In this document: positions 1 through 6,723 of the stretch, one piece after another
How positions within the stretch are numbered: the stretch's first letter is position 1
Layout of the letters: each line of letters starts with the position of its first letter
From: SZUA-186 sp039714155
Lineage (GTDB): Bacteria > Pseudomonadota > Gammaproteobacteria > UBA9214
Reading direction: 5' to 3'
DNA length: 22,727 bases
Assembly: GCA_039714155.1 (NCBI GenBank)
Contig: JBDLJX010000044.1
Coordinates: 1-22,727, forward strand
Translations under genes and position numbers: made by a program
The notes under the pieces: model-generated
Told to the model about the DNA's origin: nothing
The model's input: the letters and a program-made list of their open reading frames with translations, nothing else
Database searches by the model: none

Positions 1-5
1 CAATC

Positions 6-98
6 GCGACTAAAGTCGCTCCTACGGTCGCTCCTACGGTCGCTCCTACGGTCGCTCCTACGGTCGCTCCTACGGTCGCTCCTACGGTCGCTCCTACG
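6..98. repeat. REP-like palindrome running into a 12-bp tandem repeat (7 copies)
   Basis: Bases 6-19 form the perfect palindrome GCGAC-TAAA-GTCGC, the core of a REP-like element frequent in gammaproteobacterial intergenic DNA. Its right arm begins the unit GTCGCTCCTACG, which is then repeated head to tail seven times without a mismatch (15-98). Two near-identical 12-mers follow (103-114 and 121-132, differing at one base). The array is intergenic. Copy number of such perfect arrays often varies between strains and can be miscounted in assemblies. Confidence 0.9.
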
Positions 99-172
99 GG
101 CGATACGTGCAATACGGGCCATACATGCAATAGCCTGCAGGGAAAGCCTGCCTACTAATAAGTTCATTAATC

Positions 173-268
173 AGGCGACAGGGTTATCCGTGGGTGTCGG
201 CAGCAGGGACGCTGCCGTCAAGCCTACAGGGACGTATTTACGGCGTCCCACGGATGAGCTTGTCGCCT
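173..268. repeat. Nested inverted repeat element downstream of the aminotransferase
   Basis: The outer arms are 173-194 and 247-268: 22 bases each, complementary except for about five central positions. Between them lie a perfect hairpin (GGCAGC at 199-204 with GCTGCC at 211-216) and a second stem (GGGACG at 229-234 with CGTCCC at 244-249) that competes with the outer arm. The element ends 14 bases from the stop codon of the minus-strand aminotransferase gene, so it will be transcribed with that gene and may protect or terminate its mRNA. No T-run follows, so it is not a classical terminator. Confidence 0.8.
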
Positions 269-282
269 AACTTACGTTCTCC

Positions 283-1467
283 TTAGTAACTGTTGTAGGC
301 CGCCTCGGCCGCAGCCACTGCCACACCGGAGGTAATCGGCGCCTTCATACCGCTCAGCACGGCATCGAGCGCACCAAGACAGAACAGCACATTGGTCTTG
401 TTGCTGGCAAAACCCATCAGACCAACACGCCAGATCTTGCCGGCCATGGCGCCGAGACCGGCGCCGATTTCGAGATTATAGTCATTCAGCAAGATCGTCC
501 TGACAGCGGCCTCATCCACACCTTCGGGAATCGATACGGCGTTGAGCTGCGGCAGGCGTTCATTTGCCGGTACCACGAACGCCAGACCCATGGCCTCAAA
601 ACCGGCTTTCAGGGCGTTGTGGTTGGTCTGGTGACGTACCCAGGCATTCTCGATGCCTTCTTCCTGCAGGATGACCAGTGCCTCGTGCAGGGCATACAGC
701 GTATTGATCGGCGCCGTGTGGTGATAGGCACGCTTGCCGCCGCCGCCCCAGTAACCCAGGACAAGATTCAGGTCCATGAACCAGCTCTGTACAGTGGTCT
801 TGCGCGAGGTCACGACGTCGAGTGCCCGCTGACTGAAGGTGACCGGTGACAGGCCCGGTACACAGGACAAACACTTCTGGGTGCCGGAGTACACGGCATC
901 CAGCCCCCAGTCATCGACCATCAGTGGCGAGCCGCCCAGTGACGTCACGGTATCGACAATGGTCAGGCAATCATGCTCGCGCGCCAGCCTGGCAAGTGAC
1001 TCGGCATCGGAGATGGCGCCGGTTGAAGTTTCGGCATGAACAAAGGCGAGAATCTTCGTATCCGGGTTGGCCTTGAGTGCTTCCCCGGCCTTGTTGATAT
1101 CAACCGCCCGACCCCAGTCGTCCTCGACCATGACGGCCGTGCCGCCGGCACGTTCGACGTTTTCCTTCATGCGACCGCCAAAGACGCCGTTCTGGCAGAC
1201 AACCACCTTGTCACCCGGCTCGACCAGGTTGACGAAACAGGTCTCCATACCGGTGGAGCCCGGTGCCGATACCGGCATGCTCAGGTCATTTTGTGTCCGG
1301 AAGGCGTAACGCAACAGTACTTTCATTTCGTCCATCATGCCGACGAATGCCGGGTCGAGGTGACCGATAGTGGGACGTGACATGGCCTCGAGGACGCGCG
1401 GGTTGACGTCGGAGGGACCCGGACCCATCAGGGTGCGGACTGGCGGATGAAAGGACTGGATGCTCAT
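283..1467 (-). CDS. Alanine/serine--glyoxylate aminotransferase family protein (class V, PLP)
   Basis: This is a 394-residue class V aminotransferase, predicted to be cytoplasmic, that should transfer an amino group from alanine or serine to glyoxylate. The N-terminal MGPGPSDV motif (14-21) is typical of the family. D172 in VDTVTS should contact the PLP pyridine nitrogen, and K198 in SGTQKCLS is the expected Schiff-base lysine. R347 in WRVGLMG fits the carboxylate-binding arginine. An upstream in-frame ATG at 1587 exists, but the start at 1467 was chosen because AGGAGG lies six bases before it and the family N-terminus begins there. It is probably a single-gene unit, with its own possible promoter near 1520 and a structured repeat after the stop. 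Sequence alone does not separate alanine from serine as donor. Family assignment is firm. Confidence 0.93.
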   Translation of the reverse strand: MSIQSFHPPVRTLMGPGPSDVNPRVLEAMSRPTIGHLDPAFVGMMDEMKVLLRYAFRTQNDLSMPVSAPGSTGMETCFVNLVEPGDKVVVCQNGVFGGRMKENVERAGGTAVMVEDDWGRAVDINKAGEALKANPDTKILAFVHAETSTGAISDAESLARLAREHDCLTIVDTVTSLGGSPLMVDDWGLDAVYSGTQKCLSCVPGLSPVTFSQRALDVVTSRKTTVQSWFMDLNLVLGYWGGGGKRAYHHTAPINTLYALHEALVILQEEGIENAWVRHQTNHNALKAGFEAMGLAFVVPANERLPQLNAVSIPEGVDEAAVRTILLNDYNLEIGAGLGAMAGKIWRVGLMGFASNKTNVLFCLGALDAVLSGMKAPITSGVAVAAAEAAYNSY

Positions 1468-1519
1468 TATGTGCCTCCTGGTTTTATGTAGTCGATCAGG
1501 GTGAAAATTCGGAAGCGGG

Positions 1520-1528
1520 ATTCTAGCA
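1520..1528 (-). promoter_or_regulatory. Possible extended -10 promoter for the aminotransferase gene
   Basis: On the minus strand the sequence reads TGC-TAGAAT, an extended -10 box with five of six consensus bases. It lies about 53 bases upstream of the start codon at 1467. The -35 position is poor (GGGTCA with a 17-base spacer), so recognition would depend on the TG extension. Motif evidence only. Confidence 0.35.
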
Positions 1529-1609
1529 TTTTCCAGGGAATCTGACCCGGTTGGGACAGCAAATGAAAACAGAAACATATATGCCACAGAGTTCGCAGAA
1601 GATTAACCC

Positions 1610-1637
1610 GCACTTCTCGCCCCGCGGTGAGAAGTGC
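1610..1637. other. Intergenic hairpin just after the 161-residue membrane protein gene
   Basis: GCACTTCTC (1610-1618) pairs perfectly with GAGAAGTGC (1629-1637) around a ten-base GC-rich loop. It begins four bases beyond the stop codon at 1641-1643 of the minus-strand gene, where a transcription end would be expected. No run of T follows on the minus strand, so it could be an mRNA-stabilising stem or a poor terminator. Confidence 0.5.
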
Positions 1638-1640
1638 AAG

Positions 1641-2126
1641 CTAGTCCGTCTTTGGATATTTCTCCTTTACACGGCGAATTTTCTCGTCTACCTCGAGTTG
1701 CCTGGCATTGTTCCCCTGACGCGCCTGGTACGCAGCGTCCAGTTGTTCCTCTACACTCGGGTATCCTGCCCGCCTCATGGCGGCATATTTATCCTCGTGA
1801 TGGGCATCCGAGATTTCCCGCAGGGCGGAGTTGATTTCTTCCTCGGTAGGCCGGGATGCGTTGGTCATCCATTCGGCGATATACGGCTCCTGCTCCGGGG
1901 TGTCGTGTCTGATGACATAGTCAACGCCTATCGCGATATTCGGGTTCAGGATGTGTATGGCACGGCAAAGCGTACGTGCACGCTCATCGTGCCTGATGAG
2001 ATTTTGTTGTTGTGCAATCAGTTTGATGACATCGTTCGTTCTCCGCGAGTTCTTCCACAGTATGTATATCCAGATCCATACCGCTATCAGAATCACGATA
2101 ATGACGTAAATGTTTCCTTCGCCCAT
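1641..2126 (-). CDS. Membrane-anchored protein with phage-tail-like C-terminal module
   Basis: A 161-residue protein of unknown function. Residues 7-24 form one strongly hydrophobic transmembrane helix followed by KNSRR, suggesting an inner-membrane anchor with the rest in the cytoplasm. The C-terminal part is the interesting one. DYVIRHD...PYIAEW (69-86) with RPTEEEI (92-98), then RRAGYPSVEEQLDA (118-131) and a closing VKEKYPK (153-159), follow the pattern I know from small phage tail-associated proteins (YPPIxDQLDA...VKxxYPK). The start at 2126 is preferred over the in-frame ATG at 2252 because GGAGGA lies about ten bases upstream and the longer form would overlap a REP-like repeat. No phage genes are adjacent. 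The resemblance is recalled, not computed, and the function is unknown. Confidence 0.7.
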   Translation of the reverse strand: MGEGNIYVIIVILIAVWIWIYILWKNSRRTNDVIKLIAQQQNLIRHDERARTLCRAIHILNPNIAIGVDYVIRHDTPEQEPYIAEWMTNASRPTEEEINSALREISDAHHEDKYAAMRRAGYPSVEEQLDAAYQARQGNNARQLEVDEKIRRVKEKYPKTD

Positions 2127-2208
2127 GATATGTTGCTCCTCCGGTGATTGCCTTGCGTATAGTCTAGCAAGAGATGTTAGTTGAGTGAACGCAAACAATC
2201 GAAAAGCC

Positions 2209-2284
2209 TGTAGCCCGGATGAAGCACAGCGGCATCCGGAAAAGATCTTCACCCCGGATTCCGTTTCACTCCATCCGGGCTACA
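2209..2284. repeat. REP-like inverted repeat
   Basis: TGTAGCCCGGATG (2209-2221) is matched by its exact reverse complement at 2272-2284, with two internal near-copies of the CATCCGG/CCCGGAT core between them (around 2233-2239 and 2253-2259). This is the familiar TAGCCCGGATG type of repetitive extragenic palindrome. It starts 36 bases after the stop of the ABC ATPase gene and lies before the next minus-strand gene, a usual position for mRNA-protecting REP elements. Confidence 0.75.
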
Positions 2285-2319
2285 AGATCGATGGACTCTG
2301 CGATCTCTGTGGCAAGTTG

Positions 2320-4329
2320 TTATTGATGCAGAAAACAATGCACCCGGCGCTCACCCTGTTTGGTGACTTTCGGGTACTCCTTGCGGCATTGTTCCATGGC
2401 CCGCGGACAGCGCGGGTGAAAATGGCAGCCCTGTGGCGGGTTCGAGGGTGATGGCAGGTCACCTTCCAGGCGGATGATTTCCCGCCCGGAGTCCGGTTCG
2501 GGTTGTGGTACGGCAGACAGCAGTGCCTGGGTGTAGGGATGCAGGGGGCTTTCAAGCACATCGCCAACCGGGCCTTCCTCGACGATGCGGCCGAGATACA
2601 TGACGGCAACACGGTCGGCGAGGTAGGACACCACCGACAGGTTATGGGTGATGAACAGGTACGACAGGCCCAATTCGTTTTGCAGTTGTTTCAGCAGGTT
2701 CAGGATCTGCGCCTGTACGGACACGTCGAGCGCGCTGGTCGGTTCGTCGCAGATAACCAGTTGCGGGTCGACTGCCAGTGCCCGGGCAATACAGATCCGC
2801 TGGCGCTGTCCACCGGAGAATTCATGCGGGTAGCGACTGACATGTTCAGGTGACAGGCCGACATGTTCGAACAGTTCCTCAACGCGTTTGCACCGTGCCT
2901 GTTTTGATCCGCCCACACCCTGCGCAATCATGCCCTCCTCGACGATATCACCGACCATCATGCGCGGGTTCATGGACGAGTACGGGTCCTGAAAAATGAA
3001 CTGGAAGTCGGAACGCCGCTTGCGCAGGGCCTCACCCTTCAGTCGTGTGAGTTCGGTACCACCAAACTGCACGCTGCCCGCGGTCGGGCGGATTAACTGC
3101 AGGATGCCCTTGCCCACCGTGGTCTTGCCACAGCCGGATTCGCCGACCAGTGCCAGTGTCTGGCCGCGGGGTATGTCCATGGACAGGCCGTCAACGGCAT
3201 AAACATAGCCGGCCACGCGTTTGAAGACGCCCTTGTGAATCGGGAAATAGACCTTCAGGTCTTCGACCTGCAACAGCTCGCCACTGTGTGTTTTTGCGGC
3301 CGGTCGGTCCACAGCCGGTATTGACCGTGCAGTGGCAAGCGGTGGTGTGATCGACGGGTTTAGCAGGTGACAGCGGGTATGGTGTGCCGGATCATTATCA
3401 GTCAGGTACCAGCCGGGACTGCTGGAATGGCAATGCTCCCAGGCCAGTTCACAACGTTCGGCAAAGCGGCAACCGGTAAAGTCGTGGTCCAGGGTTGGTA
3501 CGGTGCCGGCGATGGTCTGCAAGGCCTGTTCACGCTTGCTGATATCCGGCAGGGATTCAAACAGCTTGCGGCTGTAGGGATGGCGCGAATCCGCAAAGAA
3601 GCGGTCGCGGCTGGCCTCCTCGACCAGTTGTCCGGCGTACATGACGGCAACACGATCGGCCATGCCGGCGACAATACCGAGATCGTGGGTAATCAGCATA
3701 ATGGCCATGTGCGTTTCCTGTTGCAGCTTCTGCAACAGCTCCAGCACCTGTGCCTGGATGGTCACATCGAGCGCCGTGGTCGGTTCATCGGCAATCAGCA
3801 GGTCCGGTTCTCCGGCCAGTGCAATGGCAATCATGATGCGCTGTTTCATGCCACCGGATAGCTGGTGCGGATAAGCATCGATGCGTTGCCTGACATCCGG
3901 AATGCCGACCGCATCGAGCAGTTCCAGTACACGTTCGCGTTCCGCCCTGCCCTTCAGGCCCTGATGTGTGCGCAGGGTTTCGCCGATCTGGTCACCGACA
4001 GTAATAACCGGGTTGAGGGAGCTCATCGGTTCCTGGAAGATCATGGCAATGCGCTTGCCACGAATCCTGCGCATCCCGACTTCCGGCAGTGCGGTCAGGT
4101 CATCACCATCAAGCAGGATACTGCCGCCGATAATCCGGCCGGCCGGCCGGGGCAGCAGCCGCAGGATCGACAATGCCGTCATCGATTTACCGCAACCGGA
4201 TTCACCCAGCAATGCAAACGTCTCACCGCGATTGATATGAAAGCTGACATCATCAACGGCACGAATGGCATTGTCGCCTGCGCCGATGCGCACTTTCAGA
4301 TTTTCAATTTTTAACAGGGGTTGTGTCAT
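2320..4329 (-). CDS. Peptide ABC transporter, fused double ATP-binding protein (YejF/OppDF type)
   Basis: This 669-residue protein joins two complete ATPase domains, as in YejF, and powers the permeases encoded just upstream. Half one has Walker A GESGCGKS (42-49), signature LSGGMKQR (157-164) and Walker B ending in DEP (181-183). Half two has Walker A GESGCGKT (396-403), signature FSGGQRQR (504-511) and Walker B ending in DEP (528-530). Each half closes with the oligopeptide-transporter C-terminal extension (HPYSRKLFESLP at 250-261, HPYTQALLSAVP at 597-608) followed by four spaced cysteines: 287, 293, 300, 320 and 635, 641, 648, 665. The gene starts ten bases after the permease stop codon and ends the operon. 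At 669 residues it is longer than E. coli YejF (about 529), partly because of the full extension after each half. Peptide-type substrate is a family inference. Confidence 0.93.
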   Translation of the reverse strand: MTQPLLKIENLKVRIGAGDNAIRAVDDVSFHINRGETFALLGESGCGKSMTALSILRLLPRPAGRIIGGSILLDGDDLTALPEVGMRRIRGKRIAMIFQEPMSSLNPVITVGDQIGETLRTHQGLKGRAERERVLELLDAVGIPDVRQRIDAYPHQLSGGMKQRIMIAIALAGEPDLLIADEPTTALDVTIQAQVLELLQKLQQETHMAIMLITHDLGIVAGMADRVAVMYAGQLVEEASRDRFFADSRHPYSRKLFESLPDISKREQALQTIAGTVPTLDHDFTGCRFAERCELAWEHCHSSSPGWYLTDNDPAHHTRCHLLNPSITPPLATARSIPAVDRPAAKTHSGELLQVEDLKVYFPIHKGVFKRVAGYVYAVDGLSMDIPRGQTLALVGESGCGKTTVGKGILQLIRPTAGSVQFGGTELTRLKGEALRKRRSDFQFIFQDPYSSMNPRMMVGDIVEEGMIAQGVGGSKQARCKRVEELFEHVGLSPEHVSRYPHEFSGGQRQRICIARALAVDPQLVICDEPTSALDVSVQAQILNLLKQLQNELGLSYLFITHNLSVVSYLADRVAVMYLGRIVEEGPVGDVLESPLHPYTQALLSAVPQPEPDSGREIIRLEGDLPSPSNPPQGCHFHPRCPRAMEQCRKEYPKVTKQGERRVHCFLHQ

Positions 4330-4339
4330 TGACTATTTT

Positions 4340-5749
4340 TCATCGCTGCCGCAACCGCGGATCAAAGGCATCGCGCACGGAATCGGAAAACAGGTTGGCA
4401 GCCAGTACCAGCACAAACATGAAAATGAAAGCCGACATCAGTGACCACCAGACCATGGGCTCCCGCGCCATTTCCAGACGAGCGCGATTGATCATGTTAC
4501 CCCAGCTGTTCATGGTCGGATCAACGCCAATACCGATGTAGGACAGTACGGCCTCGGCAAGTACCAGGCCACTGAAGTCCAGCACGATAGTAATCAGAAC
4601 GATGTGCATGACGTTCGGCAGAATGTGCCGGGTGATTACCTTGGCGCGCGACACGCCAAACGCCACGGCCGCCTGGATGTATTCCACCTCGCGCAGCTTC
4701 AGCGCCTCGCCACGCAGCAGCCGGCAAAGCCCGGTCCAACTGGTGATTCCAAGAATAATACACAGGAATAACAATCGGATATCCGCCCTTTCCAAGGACG
4801 TTTCGAAGTCCTGCGGATGGTTTGCAATATAGACCTGCAGCATCAGGATGGCGGCAGCGATCAACAGCACACCGGGAATCGAGTTCAGGGTGGTATAGCT
4901 GTATTGAATGACATCATCGACCCAGCCCCTGAGGTAACCGGCCATAATGCCCAGCAGGATGGCGAACGGCAGCATCACCAGTGTCGTGAGTGTACCGATG
5001 ACCAGGCCGGTACGAATACTTTTCAGGCTCTGGAAAAACACGTCCTGTCCGACCTTGTCGGTACCAAATACGTGATAGGCGCCGGCCAGGTTGATGGCAA
5101 GGAACAGCAGCAACAGTACAAGACCGATGGTTGTCAGCGTGACATGCCAGGGCGCAATGCTGCGGGCAGCGAGGATGTCACCTGCAATGACACGTACCGG
5201 CCTGTTCTGCCGACGTGCCAGCATGCTGCTGATCAGGAACAACAGCGCAGTGGTTGCCAGCAGGGTTTGCAGCAGTGAAATCAGGACGCGATCACGGATA
5301 TCCCTCGTCTGCTCGTTTGCCGGATCAGCCAGGTGCACGCCACCATATTTCAGTCGCGGGAACTCGCGTGATTGACTGCCATCGGCGTGCTGTATGGTTT
5401 CACGGGTAAACAGGTGGGTGGCGAACGGCGCCGAGTAGGTCTTTTCCACCTGCGTGCGTACCGGACCGAGGATGATGTCCAGCACACTCAACACCTCGAC
5501 GGCGTAATGCTCCTCAGCCGAGTTACCATTATTCTCCAGCGGCAGGCGGAAATGCAGTGAGTCCAGCAGGCCGATGAGAATATACATCAGCAGGACTACC
5601 GCTGAAGCCGAAGCCAGCTTGCTGGTAAAGATGTGACGCCACGGTGAACGCAGGTGGGGTTTGCTTTTCGCATAGAAGGCAAAACCGATGACGACCGCCA
5701 GCAACAGCAAAATCAGCGCATCAGTCCACAGGATAACCGGTTTGATCAT
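4340..5749 (-). CDS. Peptide ABC transporter permease, OppC/YejE type with enlarged N-terminal region
   Basis: An inner-membrane permease of 469 residues, well above the roughly 300-340 usual for OppC/YejE proteins. The C-terminal half is standard: the OppC-like HVFGTDKVGQDVF (226-238), then five or six membrane helices with the cytoplasmic coupling loop GEALKLREVEYIQAA...HILPN (347-379). The N-terminal 225 residues are unusual. They show helices at about 11-27 and 48-66, a hydrophilic stretch of some 85 residues (70-155) probably in the periplasm, and two more helices at about 157-175 and 204-223. Its ATG overlaps the stop of the upstream permease gene by four bases (ATGA), implying translational coupling. 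The extra region might contact the binding protein; that is inference. Confidence 0.9.
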   Translation of the reverse strand: MIKPVILWTDALILLLLAVVIGFAFYAKSKPHLRSPWRHIFTSKLASASAVVLLMYILIGLLDSLHFRLPLENNGNSAEEHYAVEVLSVLDIILGPVRTQVEKTYSAPFATHLFTRETIQHADGSQSREFPRLKYGGVHLADPANEQTRDIRDRVLISLLQTLLATTALLFLISSMLARRQNRPVRVIAGDILAARSIAPWHVTLTTIGLVLLLLFLAINLAGAYHVFGTDKVGQDVFFQSLKSIRTGLVIGTLTTLVMLPFAILLGIMAGYLRGWVDDVIQYSYTTLNSIPGVLLIAAAILMLQVYIANHPQDFETSLERADIRLLFLCIILGITSWTGLCRLLRGEALKLREVEYIQAAVAFGVSRAKVITRHILPNVMHIVLITIVLDFSGLVLAEAVLSYIGIGVDPTMNSWGNMINRARLEMAREPMVWWSLMSAFIFMFVLVLAANLFSDSVRDAFDPRLRQR

Positions 5750-6723
5750 GTCAGCCTGACCCTGGGATCGACAACGGTATAGGTGATATCGGTAAGAATC
5801 AGGCCAATGATGTAGAGCACGGAGCCAAGGAACACCATGGCACGGACGATAGCGAAGTCCTGCGTGTTGATGGCGTCAATGGTGTAACTGCCAAGCCCGG
5901 GGATGGCAAAAAAAGATTCCAGCAGCAGGCTGCCCATGAACAACAGCGGCAATACGACGACAATGCCGGTGACAATTGGCACCAGTGCATTTCTCAGGAT
6001 ATGCCGGAACAGGACAATGGACTCCTGCAGTCCCTTGGCGCGCGCCGTGCGGACAAAATCCTTGCCGGATTCCTCAAGGAAGAAAGTCCGGTACCAGCGC
6101 GAGCCTGAGCCAATACCGCTGGCGGCGCCGATAATGACCGGCAGGACCAGGAACTTGATGGCATCGATGCCGGTCTCGTAACCTGAAATTGGCACCAGCC
6201 GGAACAGTTTGCCGAGCAGGAACTGCCCGCCTATGATGTAAAACAGCGCCGAGATTGACATCAGCATGACGCACAACACGACACCGGAGACATCGAGATA
6301 GGTGCCGCGGAAGAACGCCATCAGCATGGCAAAGGTAATATTCACCAACAGGCCTATCATCAACACCGGTATGGCAATGGCGAGACTTGGCCACATGCGT
6401 TGCTGAATATCATGGCTGATATCACGGCCGTCATCGGCATAGCCGAAGTCAAAGGCAAACAGCTTGATCGACTTGTCGAAGAATATGGTATCGGTCAGTT
6501 GATCAAGGCCACTGACAGTCCGGTTGTACAGCACCGGCTTGTTATAGCCATGCTCTGCCTTCCACTTCTCGACCGCCTCAGGCGTGACACGTTTCATGCC
6601 CAGATGCATGCGCGCCATGTCATCCGGCGAGTTGACGACAAAAAACAGGACAAAGGTCAGCATGTTTACGCCGATCAGGATCGGCAAGGCATAGGCAACA
6701 CGTCTGACGATATAGGCGAACAT
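5746..6723 (-). CDS. Peptide ABC transporter permease, OppB/YejB type
   Basis: A 325-residue inner-membrane permease. The N-terminal MFAYIVRRVAYALPILIGV is the typical OppB/DppB first helix, followed by a periplasmic loop of about 90 residues and further helices. The coupling loop GKDFVRTARAKGL...HILRNALVP lies near residues 225-250, and the protein ends DPRVRL as the family does. The start was set at 6723 because it matches the family N-terminus and overlaps the stop of the binding-protein gene by one base (TGATG); an in-frame ATG at 6846 would run deep into that gene. It should pair with the OppC-type permease to form the channel. Confidence 0.93.
   Translation of the reverse strand: MFAYIVRRVAYALPILIGVNMLTFVLFFVVNSPDDMARMHLGMKRVTPEAVEKWKAEHGYNKPVLYNRTVSGLDQLTDTIFFDKSIKLFAFDFGYADDGRDISHDIQQRMWPSLAIAIPVLMIGLLVNITFAMLMAFFRGTYLDVSGVVLCVMLMSISALFYIIGGQFLLGKLFRLVPISGYETGIDAIKFLVLPVIIGAASGIGSGSRWYRTFFLEESGKDFVRTARAKGLQESIVLFRHILRNALVPIVTGIVVVLPLLFMGSLLLESFFAIPGLGSYTIDAINTQDFAIVRAMVFLGSVLYIIGLILTDITYTVVDPRVRLT

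Noticed and set aside
15..98. CRISPR array
   Set aside because: Units are 12 bases with no spacers between them; it is a simple tandem repeat.
1551..2147. Plus-strand ORF of 198 codons
   Set aside because: It is antisense to the 161-residue membrane protein, which has a ribosome-binding site, a membrane helix and recognisable motifs; the plus reading has none.
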